A stretch of DNA of 64,000 nt from Calycina herbarum (Eukaryota > Ascomycota > Leotiomycetes > Helotiales > Pezizellaceae). Under the pieces are notes generated by a model that was given only the letters and a program-made list of their open reading frames with translations, had not been told where the DNA came from and ran no database searches. This document shows, piece by piece, positions 9,896 through 19,010 of this stretch. Position numbers and translations under genes: made by a program. Each line of letters opens with the position of its first letter. Position 1 is the stretch's first letter. The DNA is taken from NCBI GenBank assembly GCA_001414485.1, contig LLEY01000082.1, positions 1 to 64,000 of the forward strand, in the 5' to 3' direction.

Positions 9896-11932
9896 ATGGA
9901 GTCTATTGAATGGCTTTTGTTAAGTTCCGAGTCCAACAAGTTTGCAATCATTGGGCTCCTATTATTTCTGGCCTTTCTTATATATTTGTTCTTACTTCTG
10001 GTATTTCGTTTATTTTTCTCGCCACTTGCATGTTTTCCAGGTCCAAAGTTAGCGGCCGCGACAGGTTGTGTGGAATTTTACCATGATTACTTCAAACAAG
10101 GAGCCTACATTTATGAAATTGAAAAAATGCACCAGAAATACGGTGCGGGCAAACTCACACTACAAGTCTTAGAGAAATACCACTAATAATCTTAGGTCCA
10201 ATTGTTCGCATCAACCCCGACGAACTGTCACTCCATGATCCCGCTTTCTACAACGAGATTTACTGCACGGAGAGCAAACGACGTACTGACAATTATAGTC
10301 ATTTTGGAAAGGGAATAGATTTTGATGGTAACAACGAGCTTCAAACTAGTGCTGTCTGATTCATGGAGAGAAGAGGCTTGCTAACTAGACATGTCTTCAA
10401 CAACACAGGGTCCCACTTTCTTACTACTCCTCACGACGCTCATCGACGCCGAAGAAAGCCATTAGAGCCTTACTTTTCTAGAGCAGGAGTCCTCCGTCTT
10501 GGACCGATCTTGCAAGACGCCGTTCAAAAGCTGGAGAAGCGTTTTGAGATGTTGAGGGGAACAGGGTCCGTGGTTCGGCTAGACTATGCGTTCACGGCGT
10601 TCACTGGGGACATTATCGGGACAGTCTGTTGCGATGAGCGGGAAAACTTCTTAGATGACCCCGAATTCGCTCCCCATTGGTAGCTAGCTTACTGTCAAGC
10701 ACCCTTGTAACTTTGCTAATCCAAAGCAGGTATGAACTTTTGCATACGGTTATCAAATCAATACCACTATTTATGGGATTTCCTTGGCTTATCAAGTAAG
10801 TGCGGCGAACCGATCTGGCGCCCTAAAATCTACTTACGAGCAGTGGCCTAACATCAAACAAGAATTGTATCACTCGTTCCCGAGTCCGTTATTGACTGGG
10901 TGGACCCCAGAAGTAAGAAATTCAATGAATACAAAATGGTACGTTATCTCGCGGAGCCATTTTACATAACCAAGAACTGAATGGAATGTTTTTTGCAGAT
11001 AACTAACAAACACATCGAAAACGCGAAACGCGAGAAACTCGATAGTGACAAGGTTCATGAACAAAACTCGAAACCTTCACTTCTCCGTTACCTTGTGAAT
11101 AGTGATTTACCAGAATCTGAGCTTTCTGTCGAGCGTCTCAGCAAAGAAGCTCAAGTACTCCTCGGTGCTGGGACAGTTAGTACTGCTCGCACGTTAGACT
11201 TCATTTGTTATTACGTTATCTCAAACAAAACTATTCATCAGAAACTCCAGGACGAGTTACGAGGCATTATGAAAAATTACCCAGCACAAATACCGTCCTA
11301 TGTTCAGCTAGAAAAGCTGCCGTACCTTTCAGCGCTTGTCAAGGAAGGCCTTCGGTATGTCTGCAGTTGCAATGCTCTCGTTCTTCAGCTAACAATTGTC
11401 ACTTTCTCCAGACTTAGCTTTGGTAATATGCATAGACTTCCGCGAGTTTCTCCGGATAGCGCGATTCAGTACAAGGAATGGGTGATTCCGGTGGGGGTAT
11501 GTAAATATCGTTTCATTGAAAGAAACAACGCTGATTTATTTCACAGGTTCCGGTAGGAATGTCTGCATATTTTATGCATATGGATCCTTCTGTGTATGAA
11601 CACCCATCAACATTCAACCCTGATCGCTGGTTGGGCGACATAAATCCTCTGTTGAATAGAAACTACGTTCCTTTCGCACGCGGTTCTCGAAATTGCCTCG
11701 GCATGAAGTAAGTCATACGAAGCTACAAAATTCTTGAATACGGGCTAACGAAAGTTTGTCACTCAGCTTAGCTTATGCGGAAATGTACTTGATTCTTGCT
11801 GTTCTTTTCAGACCAAATGGTTTCAACTTCGACTTATACGAAACGGACGAAAGTGATGTTATTCAGAAACATGATTTTCTGCTTCCGCTTCCTAGGCTTG
11901 ATTCCAAAGGTATGAGAGTGATGATTCGCTAG
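9896..11932 (+). CDS. Cytochrome P450 monooxygenase 1
   Basis: Nine exons: 9896-10142, 10196-10327, 10409-10679, 10730-10795, 10863-10938, 10999-11354, 11412-11496, 11547-11707 and 11767-11932, joining to 1,560 nt (519 residues). The start lies in a good context (gccATGG). A hydrophobic anchor occupies residues 19-45, followed by the proline hinge CFPGPK. The C-helix region has HRRRRKPLEPYF. ExxR is EGLR at 380-383, the PERF-like block is PDRW at 436-439, and the haem loop FARGSRNCLG spans 454-463 with Cys461 as ligand. The oxygen-activating I-helix reads GAGTVST (320-326): the usual acidic residue before Thr is Val. The general layout resembles fungal P450s of the trichodiene oxygenase type. 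It is expected at the ER, oxidising the cyclase product; position unknown. Confidence 0.92.
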
Positions 11933-12375
11933 TTTTCATGTTCAATCAAGAGAGAGTAGAGAAATAGTATTTCAAAATAGGGTAGTCTGATAGCACTTCC
12001 GCGCCTGGAGGACTCTTTGGTTTCAATGCATACACCGGTCATTTAATCAGGGTCATATCTTTGATACAGATAGTTGCTGTGAAGATTAGCAATACTATTC
12101 AAAAGAAAAATCGAAAATGTAAAGGTGGTTAATTTTTCCCGTATTTCTACCTGCACTCGTATTTCCCCCGCTTATGTACGTGATACCATCCTTATCTACC
12201 CAGCAACAAGGGTATGCAGCCTGCATTGCTTGGATTTTCTTATAAGATGACAGGAAGGTCCCACCTCCCGCCATTCTAGCCGTAGACTACACATCTTATG
12301 GGACACATCGTTTCCGCTACTCCGACCACCACTATTTACATATATATGCTCCAAGCTACGGAAAAATATTTCGAT
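11933..12375. other. Spacer between the two P450 genes
   Basis: This spacer should contain the 3' end of P450-1 and the promoter of P450-2. Two further in-frame ATGs for P450-2 (12298, 12346) fall here. No separate gene is seen. Confidence 0.5.
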
Positions 12376-14107
12376 ATGAACTTTTCCATTGGAGACGTGG
12401 AAGCAACAGCTTTAGGTGTGATATCTTTTGCGACTGAATGGCCTGCATTGGTTGTATATACTTTGTTTGGTGTTGTAAGTCAAAGTTCTCTTCTTCGCTA
12501 GCTATGATACTTCAATGCTTTTGACTAAAAATTGATATTATACAGCTCGCGTTTCATCAACTTTCACGATGGATATACAACCTCTACTTTCACCCCCTTT
12601 CTGGAATTCCCGGACCACCCATATGGGCAATGTCTCGCATTCCCTGCGAGCTTGTCAACGTGCGTGGAAGGATTTTGACGGAGATCCAAACATTGCACAT
12701 GAAATATGGTGACATTATTAGAATAGGACCAGATTCTGTCTGTTTCAATAATTCTATTGCCTGGGTTGATATATACGCCAATAAGCCTGGCCAACCGCTT
12801 TTTCCAAAGGATCCATTGAGACACACCCGTGAGCTTTGGATAAATGGGGCTCCGGACGTGTTTACGGCGGAAGATACAGATCATCCGCGACTGCGTCGTC
12901 TGATGAATCCCGCTTTCTCCAGTAAGGCACTTCGCGAACAAGAACCACTGGTGCAAAGAACTGTTGCTATGCTTATAACGAAGTTGGGAGAACAATGTCG
13001 AGCCGGAATTGAACAAAATGGAGTCGTTGACATGAATGAATGGTTGAACTGGACAACATTTGACTTGATCGGCGAACTTGCTTTTGGGGAGTCTTTCGAC
13101 TGTCTCCAGGGTGGTGGCTATCATCCTTGGGTTGCTCTCATATGCGGTTCGGTGAAAGCAGTATCAATTCTGGGCTCAATCAAGCAGTGGCCGTGGATTG
13201 ATGCGTGTTGGCAGTTTCTAATCGGCCCATTTTGGGTTCGTGCCATGCGTCACTTCCACAAGCTGGTGATCGAAAAGGTAGACCGGAGGCTATCTATAAC
13301 TGCTGAACGAACAGATTTTCTGCACGCTATATTAAACCACAAAGACTCGGAGCTTCCGATGACAAGAGATGAACTTTACTCCAATGCTGCATTGTTGGTC
13401 ATGGCTGGAACAGAAACTTCAGCAACAACACTTACAGGAACCATATATCATCTTACAAGAAATCCCCAGATACTCCTCGCCTTGACACAAGAGATTCGTA
13501 CGAAGTTTGCATCGGAAAAAAATATTACCTTTAAAGCTGTGTCAGAGCTTCCCAATTTACTTGCCATTCTGCACGAAAGCATGCGCATGTATCCATCAGT
13601 CGCGGTCACAAACCCACGTAGGATTCCAAAAGGTGGCGCTTTTGTGGCGGGAAAATGGCTTCCCGAAAGGGTAGTTGTCCTTCTCATTGTTGGATTTAAA
13701 AATGGATCCTAACTAACGAATAATTTCAGACTACAGTTGGTATTTTTCAATGGGTCGTGTACAATTCACCCGCCAACTTTCGAGATCCGAAAGTCTTTGA
13801 TCCTTCACGCTGGCAGGAAAATCCTTACTACAAAAACGACCGAAGAGAGATTTTCAAACCCTTTGGAATTGGTCCCAAAAGTTGCATAGGCAGACAGTTT
13901 GTTCCCCATATTCATTTCGATGTTTTGATAATTCTAACATCTATCTGTAATAGACTCGCTTATGTGGAAATGTCGCTCATATTGACACGGTTACTGTGGG
14001 TATTTGACATTTCCTCAAATGATGACAGTATTGTGTGGACCGATCAGAAGGTGCACTGGTCGTGGGTTAGACCCCCATTGATGATCAAATTGAAGAAAAG
14101 GATATAG
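12376..14107 (+). CDS. Cytochrome P450 monooxygenase 2
   Basis: Exons 12376-12474, 12546-13670, 13730-13896 and 13954-14107 give 514 residues. The ATG at 12376 is preferred because it has G at -3 and leaves a normal N-terminal membrane anchor (ISFATEWPALVVYTLFGVLAF) before the hinge SGIPGPP; upstream in-frame ATGs at 12298 and 12346 have weaker context and would add 26 or 10 residues. The I-helix is canonical, AGTETS, at about 320-325. ExxR is ESMR at 377-380, FDPSRW follows, and the haem loop FGIGPKSCIG spans 453-462 with Cys460. The last intron, with donor gtttgt, is needed to restore GRQLAYVEM. The sequence resembles the fungal isotrichodermin C-15 hydroxylase/benzoate hydroxylase-like clan. 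It probably acts after or beside P450-1 in the same ER pathway. Confidence 0.92.
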
Positions 14108-14271
14108 AGAAGGGCATTGAAGGATCAGGAGTCAAAACAAAAGGAGGTCAAGCAAATTTTTCATATATGAGCTTTTCTAGTTGTATAGTTTGAAGCTTGA
14201 AAGCCACAGAGATATGTTCGCCATTTCAGATTTGGACTTCTGTTGCTTCACCCGGATGAACCAGCTCAGAT

Positions 14272-14925
14272 TTAGCAATCCAAACCATCCCAACTCCTCA
14301 CGTCTGCACGTTCGAACTTTTTCTCCGTTGCTGCCTGGATGCTTCCCAAAACACTTGTATTCTCTTTCTTGAGAAGCACTCCCCATACTCCGTCATGTTT
14401 AATATCACTCGAGGCTTGCTCCAATCTTCCCTTCCGAAACTCTTCCGACTTCTGAAAGCTTTCTCCTTGAGTAGAATTCCAACCGATAACACATTCTTTC
14501 CTACCTCCGAGTACCTCCTCAGCCGCTTTTCCGAAGTTGTCATGCTCCTTGCCTTCAACATGAAAAAACCCGGTAACCAAGTCGCCCTCTAGGACCTCAT
14601 TTTGAGCCGGTGTGAGCTCGGGCACCTTGAGATAGACAACCTCTCGCATGGAAATGAGATCCTGTAAACTCGCCATGAGAGGCATGAGGATGCCGGAATC
14701 AATGAACTTGGCATGTAGTTCGTCAGTCGGCCAAATACCAATCATCATGACTATTGTCTCATCCAGGTTCCCTGTGGGTGAGCTGGTGAGAAAGCGAAAA
14801 TGAGTACCGCCGCCTTTGCTAAGTTCATCGAGACATGTCCGAAATACCGAAAGGAGCCTTGAATCGGTTGGCTTGATGTCACCCTTCAGGTTCACAAGCG
14901 CGAGTTCAAGACGCTGGTCTGCCAT
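14272..14925 (-). CDS. Hypothetical protein, probable dimeric alpha/beta-barrel (ABM-like) fold
   Basis: A single exon of 217 residues starts MADQRLELALVNLK at 14925. No signal peptide or membrane segment is seen. The central part (GIWPTDELHAKFIDSG, then a leucine-rich helix, then MREVVYLKVPEL) follows the rhythm of fungal ABM-type proteins, in which a strand, a 'W-x-s-x-e-H' turn and a helix lead into a last strand; a second weaker half follows. ABM-like folds serve as small oxygenases, cyclases or isomerases. The gene is convergent with P450-2 (about 160 bp apart) and is the last intact gene before the repeats. A dedicated role in the pathway, such as isomerisation, dehydration or guided cyclisation, is only inference. 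I do not recognise a specific orthologue. Confidence 0.75.
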   Translation of the reverse strand: MADQRLELALVNLKGDIKPTDSRLLSVFRTCLDELSKGGGTHFRFLTSSPTGNLDETIVMMIGIWPTDELHAKFIDSGILMPLMASLQDLISMREVVYLKVPELTPAQNEVLEGDLVTGFFHVEGKEHDNFGKAAEEVLGGRKECVIGWNSTQGESFQKSEEFRKGRLEQASSDIKHDGVWGVLLKKENTSVLGSIQAATEKKFERADVRSWDGLDC

Positions 14926-16200
14926 AGCTGAGAGGAATGTTATTGAGAGTAAAGTTTTCTCGGAGGTATGTCTATGGGATTGAAAATAGCAGACAGATGT
15001 TAATTGGGGAATGGGATTCCAAAATTGCAAATTTGATGGATTTTTATAGTGGAGGCACTGCCGCATGTAAGATTTACGTTGCCCTTTGCGAGCTTGATGT
15101 GTCCATGTCGGCGCCAACAACATTTACTTGTTATTTAGCCGGATAATGGAAATTCGTCGCAAACCCCTCTTTCAGAATCTAGGTAGCAATGTTGCAGTTT
15201 TTTCGCGGTCGTCGCACCGCATATTCTTCTGAGCTCACCGGCCCTTGCGGCATATCGACAGCACATGCATGTGCGCATATGCACTTAGTTTTATCAGAAC
15301 AAAAGGTAGTTCGTCTACCTACTTTTGGTCTAACAGGACGCCAGTGCATCGCCGATCAGAGGCCAGCGTGCTCACGCATCAAAAATTATGGTCATCGGGG
15401 AAACATCAAGCGTATTTTTTGGCGACCGGTTGCTCTAGACAAAATTGTACAGTGTGCTTTGAGAATTTGACTGAGAAGTGTTGAGTAACTCCAGTTGAAT
15501 AAAGAAAACGGAAGCTGTCAAGCAATAGGAGGTTGGGGTCATGTGTGCCTAGCAAGACCGGACCAGCTTGGGTGGCAAAAGACAACGCATATTGCCAACA
15601 TTAATTATGCACCGTGAGATATATATCACGAACCTGTTCCAATATTTGCGCCCCGTGTGCGCATCCATGGAACTGAGGCTCATTCTCAGGACTTTCCATG
15701 CACCAACGCAGTGCATGTTAAGGGATCGCCAAAATCAAAGCGACCAAAGAAGAATAATGAGAAGGCTTTGGGAAATGTGTGGCAGCCATCATCTCAAGAT
15801 TGGAGGGAGGTTCGACGTCGGTATGGACCCTTGACCCACCTCAACCAAAATTGGGAGGGAAGGCACAACATCCACACATTTTATGTCTCGCAAGAAATGT
15901 GACTCTCGACGACATCGAATTCGTTCTCGGGACCTTGAGGGACAGAGGCGTGTCTACTTATCTCCTACCAAAGGAAGTAGAGCAAGGTATCAAAAGCATG
16001 CTTGAATGACCGAATGGGCTCTCTTAACTGCGACTTGGGTGCGGCTAGTGAGAGCTCATATTGGGGGTGACTTCTGCTTTTGATGCAGGAGCTAAATTAC
16101 TTATTTAGTTCTGAGTTGCCACTGGAAGAGATTAAGTAGCTTGTGGCTTTTCTCTTTGAAGAGACTGATCTCCTTACTTCACCTATGTTTCTCACTTAAG
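14926..16200. other. Region at the edge of the gene-rich block, no intact gene
   Basis: Base composition is normal up to about 16.1 kb and then becomes AT-rich. Upstream of the hypothetical gene lies its promoter. Overlapping short plus-strand frames occupy 15.57-16.01 kb and are listed separately as a possible remnant. Confidence 0.5.
15657..16009 (+). pseudogene. Possible gene remnant (frames overlap)
   Basis: Two plus-strand frames meet here. One (15657-15902) reads on to ...NWEGRHNIHTFYVSQEM. The other ends at 16009 with NVTLDDIEFVLGTLRDRGVS and a further protein-like tail. They could be one reading frame broken by a frameshift near 15,895, since HTFYVS and NVTLDD lie side by side. No family was recognised. 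It may be the end of a gene cut by the repeat block, or chance. Confidence 0.3.
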
Positions 16201-16249
16201 AGGTCTTCATAGCCTAGGGCCTTTTTAATTACACTTGAGGGCCTGTTGA

Positions 16250-16969
16250 GATAGTATCTTTATTAAGAAAGAAGATACTAAGAGAAAGGAAGCTAAGTTT
16301 AATACTAAGGAAAGAGAAGAGCTTGTAGTTGATTATACTTTAAAGTTTAATAGAGGTATTATTATACGCTAGAAGAATAGATCGATACTTTTAACCTAGG
16401 ATTATACTAAGGACTTTAAGCTAGTAAGTACTAAATCGATTAAATTAAAGAGCTCTCGCGGGGATATATACTATAACGTTATTATAAGAGATTAGTTTAT
16501 TATATAGCGAGTACGAGAAGCTTATTTTATAACTATATTATAACCGGAAGTAGCCTTTATACTATTATTTATAGCCTAGTTAACTAATCTACTTCTAAAA
16601 GACGTTAAAGTTTTAAATAAGATTCTTTAGTAGTAAATAGATAATACTAAGCGTAGACTTAAGTTTATTACTTTAGATTATTCCTTACTTAAGCTTATAC
16701 TTTTTGTCGATTCTTTCTTTATAAATAACAACGATTATACTTCGTAGATTAGATATGTAATTATATTAGCTAATACTACTAATAATAGTAATATTATCTA
16801 TTAGTTCTTTACTAAGTATAAGAGAGTTACTAGAAGTATTCTAGCAGCTGAATTATACGCTTTAAGTAACGGTTTCGACATAGTAGAAGTTATTAAATCT
16901 ATAATAGAATCGATGTTTAAGACTAAGATTCTACTCGTTATTTACACTGATTCTAAGAGTGTTTACAAG
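16250..16969 (+). mobile_element. Ty1/copia relic, upstream part (reverse transcriptase end and RNase H)
   Basis: With RIP stops read through, the plus strand encodes copia-type polymerase: a block ending in VKVLNKIL, then FVDSSFINNND (RNase H, usually FTDSSFANNKD), and RVTRSILAAELYALSNGFDI, the hallmark of copia RNase H. The line IYTDSKSVYK ends at the TRIM-1 insertion site and continues after it. Many in-frame TAG codons replace TGG. No LTRs of this element were found. Left limit approximate. Confidence 0.8.
16965..16969. repeat. Target-site duplication of TRIM-1 (left copy, acaag)
   Basis: ACAAG stands directly before the 5' LTR and again at 18789-18793 after the 3' LTR. The copia reading frame resumes cleanly if one copy and the insert are removed (SVYK then CLVKL). 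Confidence 0.92.
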
Positions 16970-17211
16970 TGTCAAGGGTTGCACCCGTGGAGTAAGTCTT
17001 GGAGTACTCCAGCGACGTATTCACGTGGCCTCGCTTAGCAACGCATGGACGTGACAGAACCTTCGAGAGTACTCTTGGCAGAACCCTCTAGAATGAGCTG
17101 ACTGAGTATATAAGTTAGTAAGGACTCTGGCTTGGAAAGGATAATCGAATCTTCTTGTACATAGACAGCCTCTGTAGTTCAATTCATTAGCACTTGCTAT
17201 AAGCCCTGACA
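16970..17211 (+). repeat. TRIM-1 left LTR
   Basis: This 242-bp direct repeat has TG...CA ends. A TATA-like stretch (gagtatataag) near 17104 could be the LTR promoter. It is matched by 18547-18788. Confidence 0.92.
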
Positions 17212-17233
17212 TTAGATTCGATTTAAAAACAAC

Positions 17234-17500
17234 GGGCCTTCACGGTAACACTGGAACACATTAGGCCATTTTAGTAACACTGGAATACATCGGGCTATTT
17301 TAGCAATACTGGGACTTAAGGGCCTTTACAGCAACACTGGAACACATCGGGCTATTTTGGCAACACTAGAACTTAAGGGCCTTTACGGCAACACTGGAAC
17401 ATATTGGGCCATTTTAGCAATACTAGAACACATTAGGCCATTTTGGCAACACTAGAACTCAAGGGCCTTTACGGCAACACTGGAACTTACGGGCTATTTA
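17234..17500. repeat. Tandem repeat of about 35 bp inside TRIM-1
   Basis: The unit runs roughly GGCCTTTACGGCAACACTGG then AACACATCGGGCTATTTTAG, and recurs with small changes. 'GCAACACTGGAAC'-like words recur about every 33-36 bases. Confidence 0.85.
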
Positions 17501-17620
17501 ACGGCATTTACAGAAACTTATAAACAATAGGGGAACCATAGGAGGAGGGACACACGACCTAAAACCCGGTAGATTTTTTTACGGAGGGGTATATAGGAGT
17601 AAGGACTACTCCTATTCAAT

Positions 17621-17840
17621 ATAGCCTGCGGAGGCTTGACAATACCTTAGACAACGGAAGCCCTTACGGACGGCGAGGCAAGCAGACGATAGCCTGCGGA
17701 GGCTTGACAATACCTCAGACAACGGAAGCCCTTGCGGACGGCGAGGCCAGCGGATAGCCTGCGGAGGCTTAACAATACCTCAGACAATGGAAGCCCTTGC
17801 GGACGGCGAGGTAAGCAGACGATAGCCTAACGAGGCTTTA
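17621..17840. repeat. Tandem repeat of 65-68 bp inside TRIM-1
   Basis: Copies starting ATAGCCT lie at 17621, 17689, 17754 and (diverged, partial) 17822. Each contains GAGGCTTGACAATACCT and a GGACGGCGAGG block. Confidence 0.88.
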
Positions 17841-18001
17841 TAATACGATCGACCAACAAGAGAAGCAATCGTCTAAACAGTCTTCAATCGTGCAGGACCG
17901 GAGAGGCCTGTACGTACGGCTGTGGTACTGGGACCCGGTATATAGTTGGTGGAGAGTCGGAGTGACAGCTGGAAGGACGACCTTCGAACACATGGCTTGT
18001 A

Positions 18002-18375
18002 GAGGTATTATAATACTGCTTAGAGTATTCGGGCCCCGAGTACTAGCTTAAACGATAAGGGGCAGCTACGGACAGTTATGGACGGAGCGTATACGGGCCT
18101 AGAGAGGCGTTATAATACTTATTTATGGAATAACAGGAATTAGATGCTTTGCACCCTGTCTATATAGCAGCCTACAGAGGCGTTATAATACTACATAGAG
18201 TACTCGGGCCCTGAGTACTAGCTTAAACGATAAGGGGCAGCTACGGACAGTTACGGACGGAGTGTACACGGGCCTGGAGAGGCGTTATAATACTCATTCA
18301 CGGGCTGGTAGGAATTGGATGCTTTGTACTCTGTCGGCATACACATGGGCCTGGAGAGGCGTTATAATACTTATT
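18002..18375. repeat. Long repeat of about 175 bp with GAGGCGTTATAATACT motif, inside TRIM-1
   Basis: The segment beginning TAGAGTATTCGGGCCC near 18021 recurs near 18196, sharing GATAAGGGGCAGCTACGGAC downstream. The short word GAGGCGTTATAATACT or a close variant occurs at about 17832, 18002, 18104, 18177, 18279 and 18356. Confidence 0.85.
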
Positions 18376-18546
18376 TATGGAATAAGTGGTATACGGGTTT
18401 TGTGAAGCCTGTTAAAGAATACCGAAGCAATGGTAATAGCAATGGTAGAAGCTAAGGCAATATCGAAGGATAGATGATTTATTAAGGAATTTTTTGCCGG
18501 GGGGGGGATTAATAACACCTACCTTCAAAAGCAGGGAGGGGGGTAA

Positions 18547-18788
18547 TGTCAAGGGTTATACCCGTGGAGTAAGTCTTGGAGTACTCCAGCGACGTATTCA
18601 CGTGGCCTCGCTTAGCAACGCATGGACGTGATAGAACCTTCGAGAGTACTCTTAGCAGAACCCTCTAGAATGAGCTGACTGAGTATATAAGTTAGCAAGG
18701 ACTCTGGCTTAGAAAGGACAATCGAATCTTCTTATATATAGACAGCCTCTGTAGTTCAATTCATCAGCACTTGCTACAAGCCCTGACA
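18547..18788 (+). repeat. TRIM-1 right LTR
   Basis: This is the 242-bp partner of the left LTR. It is followed by the target duplication ACAAG at 18789-18793. Confidence 0.92.
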
Positions 18789-18793
18789 ACAAG

Positions 18794-19010
18794 TGTCTAG
18801 TAAAGCTTAGCACTACTAAGGAGAAGAGTAAGATAAGCTTATAAAAGACGTAAGATATCGGAAATTAAGTAGATCGACAGAGATAGTAATTCTATAGACG
18901 ATATAACCAAAGCTATAGCTTATAATACTTTAACCTAGCTAATTAATATAAATAAGATTACTATTAAAGTTATAGAATAGGTTAAGAGAGACGAAGTAGT
19001 TATAGAAGAT
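18794..19010 (+). mobile_element. Ty1/copia relic, downstream part
   Basis: The frame interrupted by TRIM-1 continues as CLVKLSTTKEKSK and, after RIP stops, IRWIDRDSNPAD-like sequence. This matches the end of copia RNase H (usual wording: LRQSYERREI...IRWI). Right limit approximate. Confidence 0.75.

Larger units (their letters stand above)
16970..18788. mobile_element. TRIM-1: non-coding LTR element of 1.8 kb inserted in the copia relic
   Basis: Two 242-bp LTRs (16970-17211 and 18547-18788) begin TGTCAAGGG and end CCCTGACA, and are flanked by the 5-bp duplication ACAAG. The 3' LTR is preceded by a purine-rich tract (gcagggaggggggtaa), as expected for plus-strand priming. The 1.3-kb interior has no coding capacity; it is mostly tandem repeats. 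This is the layout of a terminal-repeat retrotransposon in miniature, which must be moved by another element's enzymes. The LTR copies differ at roughly ten positions, apparently all transitions. Base composition is far less AT-rich than the copia sequence on either side, so it arrived after most of the RIP there or escaped it. Confidence 0.93.

Noticed and set aside
17234..18375. CRISPR-like array in the regularly repeated interior of TRIM-1
   Set aside because: Repeats are contiguous tandem units without unique spacers, inside an LTR element in a eukaryotic genome.
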